NCBI RefSeq assembly: GCF_012530535.1 | Contig: NZ_CP051299.1 | Location: forward strand, 1,984,001 to 2,048,000 | Source of the DNA: Microcella flavibacter | GTDB taxonomy: Bacteria > Actinomycetota > Actinomycetes > Actinomycetales > Microbacteriaceae | Direction of reading: 5' to 3' | Length of the DNA: 64,000 nt | In this document: one piece after another, positions 35,618 through 46,007 of the stretch | Layout: every line of letters starts with the position of its first letter | Numbering within the stretch: the first letter of the stretch is position 1 | Program-made: the position numbers and the translations under genes | Notes under the pieces: generated by a model | What the model was told of the DNA's origin: nothing | Databases searched by the model: none | What the model saw: the letters and a program-made list of their open reading frames with translations, nothing else

Positions 35618-37293
35618 TACCCCTCGGCGCCATCGGGCGCCACGGGCACCTGCGTGGATCGCTGCGTCATGCCGGCGGCGTCCGTCGCCCGCACCTCGAG
35701 CAGGTGCGAGCCGCTCGTCGCGTCCCACTCGTAGACCCACTGCCGCCAGGTGTCGATCGAGATCGCGTCGGCGAGCCGGGCGCGGGCCCACGGCCCGCCA
35801 TCCACCCGCACCTCGACGCGCTCGATGCCGGTGTGCTGCGCCCAGGCGATGCCCGCGACCGCGACGGTGCCCTGCCCGACGGAGGAGAAGGCGCGCGGCA
35901 CATCGATGCGCGAGTGGGTCTTGACCGGGCCGCGCTCGGACCAGCCGCGCGTGCTCCAGTAGGCGAGGTCGGCGTCGAAGCGGGTCACCTGCAGCTCGAC
36001 GACCCACTTCGTCGCGGAGACGAAGCCGTAGAGGCCCGGCACGACCATGCGCACGGGGAACCCGTGCTCGAGCGGCAGGGGCTCGCCGTTCATGCCGATC
36101 GCGAGCAGGGCATCCCGATCGGGATCGGTCAGCACGTCGAGAGGCGTGCTCGCCGTCCAGCCGTCCTGACTGCGCGAGAGCACCATGTCGGCCTCGGGCA
36201 GGGGCCGCGCCATCGCGAGCACGTCGCGGATGGGGTGGCCCAACCAGAGCGCGTTGCCGGTGAGATCGCCGCCGACCTCGTTCGACACGCACATGAGGGT
36301 GACGTACGACTCCTGCAGGGGCATCGCGGCGAGCTCGTCCCAGCCGATCTCGACCTCCTGCTCGACGAGGCCCGTGACGCGCAGGCGCCACTGGCTCGCA
36401 TCGATGCTCGGCACCTGCAGGGCCGTGTCGATGCGGTAGAAGTCGGCGTTCGGAGTGACGAGCGGGGTGATGCCCGGCACGTCGAGCGCGGTGCCGGCCG
36501 CGAGCGGGGCGGCGGCGGATGCGGCGGCCGGCAGCACGATCGCGTCGCGGGCGCGCTGCGCCATCGCGGTGGCGGAGGCGATCGCGCGCGATCCGAGCCC
36601 GACGACGACCGCGCCCGCGGCCGTCGCCGTGAGCATGCCGAGGAAGCCGCGGCGGCCGAGATCGGCGGGGGTGCGGGCGGCGGGATCCGAGCGGGCGGGG
36701 CGGCGCGGGGCCGTCGCGATCGCGGTCGGGACGCCGGGGGCGAAGGGGCCGCGGGCGGGGGTCGCGGGGACGGGAGTCGCGGAGGCGGGAGTCGCGGGGG
36801 CGGCGGCCCCGCGCACGGGCGCTGCGGGGGCGGCGGCCGTCGCGGCCGCCTCCTCCCAGACGCGCAGCCGCGCCGTGAGCAGGCGCAGCACGAGCACCCC
36901 GACGACGAAGCCGATCGCGGTCGGCGCCGCCCAGAGCGAGGTCGCCTCGGCCCGGGTGAGCACGGCGACGAGCGCGACGATGCCGACCACGCCGACCGTC
37001 ACGGCGCCCCACGGCGGGCGGCGGCGCTCGAGCAGCCCGGCGATCACGGCGAGCACGGCGACGAGGAGGCCGACGATGATGAGTAGCACGAGCTTGTCGT
37101 TGACGCCGAAGAGCGCGATCATGACGTCCTTCAGCCACGGCGGCGCGAGATCGATCGCCAGCGCTCCGACCGCGAGCACCGGACTGCTGGCCGGCGCCAG
37201 CAGCAGCGCCAGCAGCTCGGTCGTCGCGAGCGCCGCCCCCGCGGCGACCGCGCCGGTGAGAGCGGCCCAGAGGGTGCGTGCGCGTGCGGTCAT
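35590..37293 (-). CDS. Membrane-anchored molybdopterin-dependent oxidoreductase, sulfite-oxidase fold
   Basis: 567 aa. The N-terminal 150 residues hold about four to five spans (ALTGAVAAGAALATTELLAL, LLIIVGLLVAVLAVIAGLL, GAVTVGVVGIVALVAVL, AIGFVVGVLVLRLL). A low-complexity Ala/Pro/Thr linker follows (about 150-200), then a twin-arginine-like LGRRGFLGMLTATAAG segment, then the SUOX-type Mo domain (about 280-470, Mo-ligand Cys in LMCVSNEVGGDLTGNALW) and a dimerisation domain to the end (VEVRVDGGPWARARLADAIS). The catalytic part should lie outside the cell, exported through Tat; TatB is in the window. Substrate unknown. Confidence 0.88.
   Translation of the reverse strand: MTARARTLWAALTGAVAAGAALATTELLALLLAPASSPVLAVGALAIDLAPPWLKDVMIALFGVNDKLVLLIIVGLLVAVLAVIAGLLERRRPPWGAVTVGVVGIVALVAVLTRAEATSLWAAPTAIGFVVGVLVLRLLTARLRVWEEAAATAAAPAAPVRGAAAPATPASATPVPATPARGPFAPGVPTAIATAPRRPARSDPAARTPADLGRRGFLGMLTATAAGAVVVGLGSRAIASATAMAQRARDAIVLPAAASAAAPLAAGTALDVPGITPLVTPNADFYRIDTALQVPSIDASQWRLRVTGLVEQEVEIGWDELAAMPLQESYVTLMCVSNEVGGDLTGNALWLGHPIRDVLAMARPLPEADMVLSRSQDGWTASTPLDVLTDPDRDALLAIGMNGEPLPLEHGFPVRMVVPGLYGFVSATKWVVELQVTRFDADLAYWSTRGWSERGPVKTHSRIDVPRAFSSVGQGTVAVAGIAWAQHTGIERVEVRVDGGPWARARLADAISIDTWRQWVYEWDATSGSHLLEVRATDAAGMTQRSTQVPVAPDGAEGYHGVIVQVA
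36756..36800. repeat. Three 15-bp repeats in the molybdoenzyme linker
   Basis: Units CGGGGGTCGCGGGGA, CGGGAGTCGCGGAGG and CGGGAGTCGCGGGGG, in frame. They encode the Ala/Thr/Pro linker (ATP-type repeats) between the membrane part and the catalytic part and can change linker length without a frameshift. Confidence 0.8.
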
Positions 37294-37403
37294 GGTCAGA
37301 GGCTACGCATGAGCAGCTGAGGGCGCCCTCCGTAAACCTTTCCGATTCCTTACGGTGCGCCGAGCCCCCGCGCCCGCGCCGGACTCGCCGCGATACTGAG
37401 GGC

Positions 37404-38666
37404 ATGAGCCAGCTCTCCGCCGCCGCGCAACCCGCCGGCGCCCCGCGCCGCAGCGTCGACGAGCACCGGCGCGCCGTCGCCGCCCTGCTCGCCACCGCGC
37501 CGCCCGCCCGCACCGAGTCGGCGCCGCTCGTCGAAGCCCTCGGGCGCGTCACCGCCGCCGCGATCGCCTCCCCCGTCGACCTGCCGCTGTTCCGCAACGC
37601 GCAGATGGACGGTTACGCCGTGCGCGCCGCGGACGTCGCCGCCGCCGGACGCCCGGTCGCGGGCTCCCCCGACGGCGTCGTCGTCGAGCTGCCGGTCGTC
37701 GGCGTCGTCGCCGCCGCCGCGGGCCGCGTCGAGCCGCTCGCCCCGGGCACCGCGGTGCGCATCATGACGGGGGCGCCCGTTCCCGAGGGGGCCGACGCGG
37801 TGGTGCCGGTCGAGGACACCCGGCCGGGAGGATCCGGCTCGAGCGTCGGCATCGTGCGGGCGCGGGCGGCAGGCGAGTACGTGCGGGAGCGGGGGGACGA
37901 TCTGCGGGCGGGCTCCGAGCTGCTGCCGGAGGGCATCCGTCTCGCCTCGCGCCACCTCGCCGCGATCGCCGCCGCGGGCATCGAGCGCGTCGCCGTGACG
38001 GCCCGCACGCGCGTCGCGGTGATCACCACCGGAGCGGAGCTCGTCGCGCCGGGCGCGGCGCCGCAGCCGGGCCAGGTGCACGACGCGAACGGACCGGCGC
38101 TCGTCGCCGCGGTCACCGAGGCCGGCGCCGAGGTGTCGTACCGCGCGCGGGTCGGCGACGACGCCGACGAGCTGCTCGCCGCGCTGGACGCGGCCGCGAC
38201 GGTGAGCGACCTCATCCTCACCTGCGGCGGCATCTCGAAGGGCGACTTCGAGGTCGTGCGCATGGTGCTCGAGCCCCGCGGCGCTTGGGTGGGCTCCGTC
38301 GCGATGCAGCCGGGCGGCCCGCAGGCGACGGCCGTGCACGCGGGAGTGCCGGTCGTCTGCGCTCCCGGCAACCCGGTCAGCGCGCAGCTGACCGTCGAGC
38401 TCTTCGTCGCCCCGCAGCTGCGCGCGGCCGCCGGCCTGCCCCCCGCGGGGCGGGAACGGCGCACCCTCACGCGCGATGTGCGCTCGATCCCCGGCGTCGT
38501 GCAGCTGCTGCGCGCCCGGGCCGTCGACGGCGGCCGCATCGAGCCCGTCGCCGGGCCCGGCTCGCACCTCGTCGCCGCGATGGCCCGGGCCGACCGCATC
38601 ATCGAGATCCCGGCCGAGGTCGAGCGGCTCGACGCCGGGGACGAGGTGCGAGCATGGGTGCTGTGA
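37404..38666 (+). CDS. moeA: Molybdopterin molybdenumtransferase
   Basis: 420 aa. Inserts molybdenum into adenylylated molybdopterin. Seen: LPLFRNAQMDGYAVRA, AVRIMTGAPVPEGADAVVPVEDT, VITTGAELVAPG, LTCGGISKGDFEVV and APGNPVSAQLTVELFV. Domain order is that of MoeA/gephyrin E. GATACT (37392-37397) ends exactly 6 nt before the ATG, so the mRNA is probably leaderless. It heads moeA-moaC/mog-moaE, all overlapping. Confidence 0.95.
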   Translation: MSQLSAAAQPAGAPRRSVDEHRRAVAALLATAPPARTESAPLVEALGRVTAAAIASPVDLPLFRNAQMDGYAVRAADVAAAGRPVAGSPDGVVVELPVVGVVAAAAGRVEPLAPGTAVRIMTGAPVPEGADAVVPVEDTRPGGSGSSVGIVRARAAGEYVRERGDDLRAGSELLPEGIRLASRHLAAIAAAGIERVAVTARTRVAVITTGAELVAPGAAPQPGQVHDANGPALVAAVTEAGAEVSYRARVGDDADELLAALDAAATVSDLILTCGGISKGDFEVVRMVLEPRGAWVGSVAMQPGGPQATAVHAGVPVVCAPGNPVSAQLTVELFVAPQLRAAAGLPPAGRERRTLTRDVRSIPGVVQLLRARAVDGGRIEPVAGPGSHLVAAMARADRIIEIPAEVERLDAGDEVRAWVL

Positions 38667-39652
38667 ACGAGCGACCGGGTCTCAGCCATCTCGACGCCGA
38701 CGGCCGGGCCCGCATGGTCGACGTGGGCGGCAAGCCGGTCACCGCGCGGGTCGCCACCGCGACGGGCCGGTACCGCACCCGCCCCGACGTCATCGCCCTC
38801 GTGCGCGGCGACGGACTTCCGAAGGCCGACGTGCTCGCGACCGCGCGCCTCGCCGGCATCGGCGGGGCCAAGCGCACGAGCGAGCTCATCCCGCTGTGCC
38901 ACCCGCTGCCCCTCGACGCGGTGTCGATCGACTTCGAGCTCGACGACTCGAGCATCCTCATCACGGCCACCGCGCGCACCACCGGTCGCACGGGCGTCGA
39001 GATGGAGGCCCTCACCGCCGTCGCCGTCGCGGGCCTCACGCTGCACGACATGGTGAAGGCGGTGGATGCGCACGGCACGCTCACCGACGTGCGCCTCGAG
39101 GCGAAGACGGGCGGGCGCAGCGGCGAGTGGATGCGCGATGACGCGCCCGTCGAGGCCCCCACCCCGGCGCCCGCCGTGCGACCTCGCACCGCCGCCGTCA
39201 TCGTCGCCTCGACCCGCGCCGCCGCGGGCACCCGCCCCGACGAGACGGGCCCGGCGATCGCCGCGTGGCTCGGCGAGCACGACTTCGCCGTGGACGCCGT
39301 CACCGTCGTCGCCGATGCGGCCGTCGGCGAGGCCCTCGACGCCGCGCTCGCGACCGCTCCCGCCGTCGTGCTCGTCACGGGCGGCACGGGCGTCGGCCCC
39401 TACGATCGCACCCCCGAGGCCGTCAGCGCCCGTCTCGACACCGCCCTGCCGGGCATCGCCGAGGCCGTGCGCGCCCGCGGCCTCGCTGCCACCCCGACCG
39501 CCGCGCTCAGCCGCTGCGTCGCGGGCATCGCGCGCGGCGCGGTCGTCGTCGCCCTGCCCGGCTCGCGCGGCGGCGTGCGCGACGGGCTCGCCGTGCTCGA
39601 GGGGCTGCTCGACCACCTCGTCGACCAGCTCGCGGGCGGCGACCATGGCTGA
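38654..39652 (+). CDS. moaC: MoaC-MogA fusion: cyclic pyranopterin monophosphate synthase plus molybdopterin adenylyltransferase-like domain
   Basis: 332 aa. Residues 1-155 are MoaC: LSHLDADGRARMVDVGGKPV, ARLAGIGGAKRTSELIPLCHPLPL and MEALTAVAVAGLTLHDMVKAVD. A Pro-rich linker follows, and residues 170-332 are MogA/MoaB: VVLVTGGTGVGPYDRTPEAV and VVVALPGSRGGVRDGL. The fusion thus covers an early and a late Moco step. The ATG overlaps moeA by 13 nt; a GTG at 38663 that overlaps the moeA stop (GTGA) is an equally good start. This fusion is known in actinobacteria. Confidence 0.93.
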   Translation: MGAVNERPGLSHLDADGRARMVDVGGKPVTARVATATGRYRTRPDVIALVRGDGLPKADVLATARLAGIGGAKRTSELIPLCHPLPLDAVSIDFELDDSSILITATARTTGRTGVEMEALTAVAVAGLTLHDMVKAVDAHGTLTDVRLEAKTGGRSGEWMRDDAPVEAPTPAPAVRPRTAAVIVASTRAAAGTRPDETGPAIAAWLGEHDFAVDAVTVVADAAVGEALDAALATAPAVVLVTGGTGVGPYDRTPEAVSARLDTALPGIAEAVRARGLAATPTAALSRCVAGIARGAVVVALPGSRGGVRDGLAVLEGLLDHLVDQLAGGDHG

Positions 39653-40109
39653 GGGCGCGGCCGAGGCCGGCGCGCTCGTTGATGCCGGCGCCGACGCCGG
39701 CGCTGTCCTCGCTCGCGTCACCGCCGAGCCGCTCGACGCGGACGCCGTCGAGCGCTGGGTCGCCACTCGATCCGACGGCGCCGTCGTGACCTTCCGCGGA
39801 GTCGTGCGCGACCACGACCGCGGGCACGCGGTGACCGGGCTCGAGTACCAGGCGCATCCCGAGGCCGAGGCCCTGCTCGCGCAGACCTGCGCCCGCGCGA
39901 GCGCCGCCTCCGGCCTGCGCATCGCCGCCGTGCACCGCACCGGGGCGCTCGAGGTCGGCGATCTCGCCCTCGTCGCCGCCGTCGCCTCCCCGCACCGGGC
40001 CGAGGCCTTCGCGACCCTCGCCGCGCTCATCGACGCCATCAAGACCGAGGTGCCCATCTGGAAGCGCCAGCACCTCGCCGACGGCGCGACGGAGTGGGTC
40101 GGGCTCTAG
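39645..40109 (+). CDS. moaE: Molybdopterin synthase catalytic subunit
   Basis: 154 aa. Makes molybdopterin from precursor Z with thiocarboxylated MoaD. Seen: GAVVTFRGVVRDHDRGHAV, LEYQAHPEAEALL, IAAVHRTGALEVGDLAL, and the active-site lysines in IKTEVPIWKRQHLADG. An Ala-rich N-terminal tail of about 20 residues is extra. The ATG overlaps the moaC-mog stop by 8 nt. Confidence 0.94.
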   Translation: MAEGAAEAGALVDAGADAGAVLARVTAEPLDADAVERWVATRSDGAVVTFRGVVRDHDRGHAVTGLEYQAHPEAEALLAQTCARASAASGLRIAAVHRTGALEVGDLALVAAVASPHRAEAFATLAALIDAIKTEVPIWKRQHLADGATEWVGL

Positions 40110-40152
40110 TCCGGGCGCCGGGCGGCGTCGGCGGGCGCCCGGCCCGCGGCGA

Positions 40153-40422
40153 TCATCCCCCGGCGAAGGGCGGCAGCACGTCGATGCGCGCCCCCGCGTC
40201 GACGGCGAGGGGATGCCCGTCCTCGCGCCGCACGACCCCGTCCACCAGGAACGAGCCCTGCGCCAGCACCGCCTGCATCGCCGGGCCGTAGCGGGCGACG
40301 AGGTGCGCGCGCACGGCGCCGACGGTCGTCAGCGCCCGTGCCTCCTCGCCGGTCAGCCGCTCCTCCTCGCGGCCGGCGGCGTCCGCGGCCGCCGCGAAGT
40401 ACCGCAGTCTCAGCTCAGCCAC
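40153..40422 (-). CDS. moaD: Molybdopterin synthase sulfur carrier subunit
   Basis: 89 aa, ubiquitin-like fold with the essential C-terminal Gly-Gly (DVLPPFAGG). The GG end is adenylylated by MoeB and thiocarboxylated. Its start overlaps moaA by 8 nt, so moaA-moaD form a unit convergent with moeA-moaC/mog-moaE. Confidence 0.92.
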   Translation of the reverse strand: MAELRLRYFAAAADAAGREEERLTGEEARALTTVGAVRAHLVARYGPAMQAVLAQGSFLVDGVVRREDGHPLAVDAGARIDVLPPFAGG

Positions 40423-41482
40423 CGATCGCCCCCATCGTGCGCACCGGGCGCTGGAAGCCCTCGCGCTCCATGCCGTGCCCCGCCTGCTTGCCCCACATCG
40501 CCGCGCGCCAGAGATCGGCGAGCGCCCCGTCGCCCGCGCCCGCGCGCAGCGCCCCGCGCAGATCCGTCTCGTCGTCGCCGAAGAGGCACGAGCGCACGGT
40601 GCCCTCGGCGGTGAGGCGGGTGCGGTCGCAGGCCGAGCAGAACGAGCGCGTCACGGAGGCGATGATGCCAACGCGCGCCGGGCCGCCGTCGACGAGCCAC
40701 GACTCGGCCGGGGCGTGCGGGTCGTCCCGGTGCGGGGCGGTGAGCACGAAGCGCGGGGCGAGGCTCGCGACGAGCTCGGCGGCGTCGACCATGTTCTCGC
40801 GCACCCAGGCCTCGTCGGCGTCGAGCGGCATCTGCTCGATGAACCGCAGCTCGACCCCGTGCTCGAGCGCCCAGGCGAGGAGGTCGCCGGCGCCGGCGAG
40901 GGTGTCGCGCATGAGCACGGCGTTGATCTTGAGCGGGGTGACGCCCGCCCGCCTGGCCGCCTCGATGCCGCGCAGCACGGCCGGCAGCCGATCGCGGCGG
41001 GTGAGGCGCGCGAAGTGGTCGCGGTCGACGGTGTCGAGCGAGATGTTGAGGCGCGTGAGCCCCGCGGCGAGCAGCGCGTCGATGCGGCGCTCGAGCCCGA
41101 TGCCGTTCGTCGTGAGCGAGATCGAGGCGGTGCCGGCGACGCGCGCGCTGCGCTCGATGACGTCGACGAGGTCGGGCCGCAGCAGCGGCTCGCCTCCCGT
41201 GAACCGCACGTCGACGACGCCGAGCTCGTCGATCGCGATGCGCACAAGCCGGGCGATCTCGTCGGCGGTGAGCAACCGGCCCGTCGGCACGACGGGCAGC
41301 CCCTGCTCCGGCATGCAGTACGTGCAGCGCAGCGAGCAGGCCGTCGTGAGCGAGATGCGCAGGTCGCGGGCCGTGCGACCGAAGCGGTCGATCAGCGCGG
41401 TCGTGGCGGGTCGACCGGCGGTGCCGGGCGGCCCGGGGGCGGCGCGGCGCGCGGCGGGCATCCCGAGGCCGATCGTCGACAT
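40415..41482 (-). CDS. moaA: GTP 3',8-cyclase
   Basis: 355 aa radical-SAM enzyme, first step of Mo cofactor synthesis from GTP. The SAM cluster motif is [11 protein letters not shown] (about residue 49-59), with [12 protein letters not shown] and [10 protein letters not shown]. The second cluster is shown by [19 protein letters not shown]. The protein ends in GAIGG, the conserved GG needed for activity. TACGGT (41494-41489) ends exactly 6 nt before the ATG, so it is probably leaderless; the far longer open frame upstream lies over the divergent gene. Confidence 0.95.
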   Translation of the reverse strand: MSTIGLGMPAARRAAPGPPGTAGRPATTALIDRFGRTARDLRISLTTACSLRCTYCMPEQGLPVVPTGRLLTADEIARLVRIAIDELGVVDVRFTGGEPLLRPDLVDVIERSARVAGTASISLTTNGIGLERRIDALLAAGLTRLNISLDTVDRDHFARLTRRDRLPAVLRGIEAARRAGVTPLKINAVLMRDTLAGAGDLLAWALEHGVELRFIEQMPLDADEAWVRENMVDAAELVASLAPRFVLTAPHRDDPHAPAESWLVDGGPARVGIIASVTRSFCSACDRTRLTAEGTVRSCLFGDDETDLRGALRAGAGDGALADLWRAAMWGKQAGHGMEREGFQRPVRTMGAIGG

Positions 41483-41575
41483 GCCGCCACCGTAGGGCCG
41501 TTCGCTGTGCGCGGCCCGCAGCCCGGATGGGGATGCCGCGACACCGTGTCGGCGGCGACGACTAGCGTGACCGGG

Positions 41576-42385
41576 GTGAGGCCGCTGCAGCTCCGGCGGC
41601 GGGCAGGGGGATGCACCGCGATGCCGTTCGAGACCGTGGAGGGGGCGCCGCTCGACGGCGTGCCGCTGCTGTACCGGATGGGCCGCGAGTTCCAGGTGAC
41701 GCGGCCCTTCGCCTACCGCGACCCGCGCGACGGCGTGGTGACGCTCGTGCCCGCTCATGACACCGCGCGGCCGCCGACCTCGGGCAACTCGACCGACTTC
41801 GCCTCGGTGCCGCCGTTCCTGTGGGGCCTCATCGCGAACTACGGGCCGCAGACGCTGCCGGCGATCCTGCACGACGCGATGGTCGAGCAGGCGCGGCGGG
41901 CCCCCGAGCCCGAGCGGCTGGCGCGCCGGCGGGTCGCCGACGACCTGTTCCGCCTCGCGCTCGTCGACAACGGCATCCACCTGCTGCGCGCGCGGGTCAT
42001 GTGGGCGGCGGTGGGTCTCGAGAGCCGCTGGCGGCACGGCGGCCTCGGCGGGCGCATCCTCATCGCCCAGGTCGCGCTCGGCGCGCTCGCGCTCATCGCC
42101 GCGGTCGTGCTCGGCATCCTGCTGACGCCGTGGTGGATGCTCGGCCTCGCCCTGCCCGCCACCCTGGCGCCCCTCCAGCGCACGTCCGCGCCCCTCGTCG
42201 TCGCCGCCACCTACCTCGGCGCGCTCTACGCCCCGCTCGTGCTCGGAGCCTTCCTGGCCGCGCACGTCGAGGGCCTCATCGCGCTCGTCGTCTGGCTCGC
42301 GACCGGCCGCCGCGGCCCGCGCCCGCAGGCCGAGCCGACGATCGTCTGGAAGGCCGAGTACGGCCCGGAGCGCCTCACCCGTTGA
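41576..42385 (+). CDS. DUF1353-family membrane protein
   Basis: 269 aa. Residues 17-130 match DUF1353: [34 protein letters not shown] and [15 protein letters not shown]. Two or three spans follow ([40 protein letters not shown]). DUF1353 is otherwise seen mostly in phage and hypothetical proteins, and its role is unknown. GTG 41576 is chosen because TAGCGT (41563-41568) ends 7 nt upstream. It diverges from moaA and ends in a strong hairpin. Confidence 0.8.
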   Translation: MRPLQLRRRAGGCTAMPFETVEGAPLDGVPLLYRMGREFQVTRPFAYRDPRDGVVTLVPAHDTARPPTSGNSTDFASVPPFLWGLIANYGPQTLPAILHDAMVEQARRAPEPERLARRRVADDLFRLALVDNGIHLLRARVMWAAVGLESRWRHGGLGGRILIAQVALGALALIAAVVLGILLTPWWMLGLALPATLAPLQRTSAPLVVAATYLGALYAPLVLGAFLAAHVEGLIALVVWLATGRRGPRPQAEPTIVWKAEYGPERLTR

Positions 42386-42390
42386 CGCGG

Positions 42391-42422
42391 AACGGCCGCC
42401 GCCCCGAGGGGCGACGGCCGTT
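42391..42422 (+). terminator. Terminator of the DUF1353 gene
   Basis: AACGGCCGCCGCCCC (42391-42405) pairs with 42408-42422 in 14 of 15 positions, with a very small loop, 5 nt after the stop. Confidence 0.75.
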
Positions 42423-42444
42423 CACCCTGCTACTGCGTCAGCGC

Positions 42445-43646
<1,202 letters not shown>

Positions 43647-44156
43647 TCAGTTCTTGAGCACGCGCTCGCTGATGCTCTTCGAGCCGCGGCCGATGGCGAG
43701 CAGGCCCGACTGCGCGATCTCCTTGATGCCGTAGGGCTCGAGCACGCGCAGCATGGCCTCGACCTTGGCGGTGTCGCCGGTCACCTCGATGACGAGGGCG
43801 TCGGTGGCGACGTCGACGACCCGCGCGCGGAACAGCGTGGTGGCCTCGAGGATCTGCGAGCGGGTGGTGTTGTCGACGCGCACCTTGATGAGCATGTGCT
43901 CGCGCTGCACCGACTGGCCGGGGTCGAGCTCGACGATCTTGAGCACGTTGATGAGCTTGTTGAGCTGCTTGGTCACCTGCTCGAGGGGCAGGCCCTCGAC
44001 CTCGACGACGACCGTGATGCGCGAGAGCCCGGGCACCTCGGTCGTGCCCACGGCGAGCGAGGTGATATTGAAGCCGCGTCGGGCGAAGAGCCCCGCGACG
44101 CGGGTGAGCAGGCCGGGCTTGTCCTCGACCAGCAGCGAGAGCACGTGGTAGGTCAT
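43647..44156 (-). CDS. ilvN: Acetolactate synthase small (regulatory) subunit
   Basis: 169 aa: N-terminal ACT domain (HVLSLLVEDKPGLLTRVAGL, FARRGFNITSLAVG) that binds valine for feedback control, and the C-terminal ALS-SS domain (ILEATTLFRARVVDVATDAL, IEVTGDTAKVEAML). ATG 44156 is 3 nt past the ilvB stop, so they are coupled; ilvC starts 78 nt on. Confidence 0.96.
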   Translation of the reverse strand: MTYHVLSLLVEDKPGLLTRVAGLFARRGFNITSLAVGTTEVPGLSRITVVVEVEGLPLEQVTKQLNKLINVLKIVELDPGQSVQREHMLIKVRVDNTTRSQILEATTLFRARVVDVATDALVIEVTGDTAKVEAMLRVLEPYGIKEIAQSGLLAIGRGSKSISERVLKN

Positions 44157-44159
44157 GGC

Positions 44160-45959
44160 TTACTCCCTCTCCCACTCGGGGGCGTGGTCGCGGGCGTACT
44201 GCACCGAGGAGTTGCCGACGCCCTGGGGCACCATCGGCCACACCATCGCGTCACGGCTGACGATGAAGTCGATGACGACGGGGCGGTCGTTGGTCTCCAT
44301 GGCGAGGCGGATGGCCGGCTCGACCTCCTCGGGCGTCCGCACGCGGATGCCGAGGGCGCCGTAGGCGTCGGCCATCTTCACGAAGTCGGGCACCATCACG
44401 GTGTCGTGCCCCGTGTTGAGGTCGGTGAAGGAGTGCCGGCCGTCGTAGAACAGCGTCTGCCACTGCCGCACCATGCCGAGCGAGGAGTTGTTGATGACCG
44501 CGACCTTGATGGGGATCTTGTTGATCGTGCAGGTCGCGAGCTCCTGATTGGTCATCTGGAAGCAGCCGTCGCCGTCGATCGCCCACACGAGGCGGTCGGG
44601 CTCGGCGACCTTGGCGCCCATGGCGGCGGGCACGGCGTAGCCCATCGTGCCCGCGCCGCCCGAGTTGAGCCAGGCGCCGGGTCGCTCGTACTTGATGAAC
44701 TGCGCGGCCCACATCTGGTGCTGGCCGACGCCGGAGGCGTAGACGGCCTCGGGGCCCGAGAGCTCGCCGATCTTCTCGATGATCCACTGCGGCGAGAGCA
44801 GGCCGTCGTCGGGCATCGTGTAGCCGAGCGGGTACTGGTCGCGCAGCGTCTCGAGGCGCTTCCACCAGTCCGCGTAGTCGGGCTGGTGGGCGGCGGCCGC
44901 CTGGCGGAAGACCGGCAGCAGGTCCGCGAGCACCTCGCGGGCATCCCCCACGATCGGAACGTCGGCGGCGCGGATCTTGCCGATCTCGGCGGGGTCGATG
45001 TCGACGTGGATGACCTTCGCCCCGGGCGCGAACTCGCTCACCTTGCCCGTGACGCGGTCGTCGAACCGGGCGCCGAGGGCGATGAGCAGGTCGCTCTCCT
45101 GCAGGCCGAGCACGGCCGGAACGGTGCCGTGCATGCCGGGCATGCCGAGGTGCTGCTGGTGCGAGTCGGGGAAGGCGCCGCGCGCCATGAGCGTCGTGAC
45201 GAGGGGGGCGCCGGTGGCCTCGGCGAAGGCGAGCAGCTCGCGGTGCGCGCCGGCGCGGATGACGCCGCCGCCGACGTAGAGCACGGGCTTCCGCGCCTCG
45301 ACGATGAGCTGCGCCGCCGCCTGGATCTGCTTGCCGTGCGCCTTGGTGACCGGGCGGTAGCCGGGCAGCTCGACCTTCGGCGGCCAGTGGAACGGCGCGG
45401 ACTTCTGCTGGGCGTCCTTCGTGACGTCGACGAGCACGGGGCCGGGGCGACCGGTCGTGGCGATGTGCACGGCCGCGGCGAGCACCGCGGGCACGTCCTC
45501 CGGCTTGGTGACGAGGAAGGAGTGCTTGGTGATCGGCATCGTGATGCCGGTGATGTCGACCTCCTGGAAGGCGTCGGTGCCCATCGAGGTCGAGAACACC
45601 TGACCGGTGATCGCGAGCATCGGCACCGAGTCCATGTAGGCGTCGGCGATGGCGGTGACGAGGTTCGTCGCGCCCGGGCCCGAGGTGGCGATGCAGACGC
45701 CGAGCCGACCGCTCGAGGCGGCGTAGCCCTCGGCAGCGTGGCCGGCGCCCTGCTCGTGGCGCACGAGGATGTGGCGGATGGCCGTGGAGGCCATGAGCTC
45801 GTCGTAGAAGGGCATGATGGCGCCGCCGGGCAGGCCGAACACGTCCGTCACGCCGAGCTTCTCGAGAGAGGCGAGGATCGCGCCCGACCCGGTGAGCATC
45901 GGCGGTTCAGTGCGTGCGGACTGCGCGGGACTCGGCACGGGGGTCGATTCCGTGGGCAT
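44160..45959 (-). CDS. ilvB: Acetolactate synthase large subunit
   Basis: 599 aa ThDP enzyme, committed step of valine, leucine and isoleucine synthesis. Seen: [23 protein letters not shown], the catalytic Glu in [30 protein letters not shown], and the ThDP site [24 protein letters not shown] precedes the ATG; ilvD ends 48 nt upstream, leaving no room for a leader-peptide attenuator, so expression probably follows ilvD. Confidence 0.97.
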   Translation of the reverse strand: MPTESTPVPSPAQSARTEPPMLTGSGAILASLEKLGVTDVFGLPGGAIMPFYDELMASTAIRHILVRHEQGAGHAAEGYAASSGRLGVCIATSGPGATNLVTAIADAYMDSVPMLAITGQVFSTSMGTDAFQEVDITGITMPITKHSFLVTKPEDVPAVLAAAVHIATTGRPGPVLVDVTKDAQQKSAPFHWPPKVELPGYRPVTKAHGKQIQAAAQLIVEARKPVLYVGGGVIRAGAHRELLAFAEATGAPLVTTLMARGAFPDSHQQHLGMPGMHGTVPAVLGLQESDLLIALGARFDDRVTGKVSEFAPGAKVIHVDIDPAEIGKIRAADVPIVGDAREVLADLLPVFRQAAAAHQPDYADWWKRLETLRDQYPLGYTMPDDGLLSPQWIIEKIGELSGPEAVYASGVGQHQMWAAQFIKYERPGAWLNSGGAGTMGYAVPAAMGAKVAEPDRLVWAIDGDGCFQMTNQELATCTINKIPIKVAVINNSSLGMVRQWQTLFYDGRHSFTDLNTGHDTVMVPDFVKMADAYGALGIRVRTPEEVEPAIRLAMETNDRPVVIDFIVSRDAMVWPMVPQGVGNSSVQYARDHAPEWERE

Positions 45960-46007
45960 GGGGAGACGTCCTTGTGATCGTGATCGAGTGGCGGGAACGC
46001 CGAGGCG

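Noticed and set aside
38654-39652. MoaC-MogA fusion as a novelty
   Set aside because: Such fusions are a recognised actinobacterial arrangement; it is listed as a feature only.
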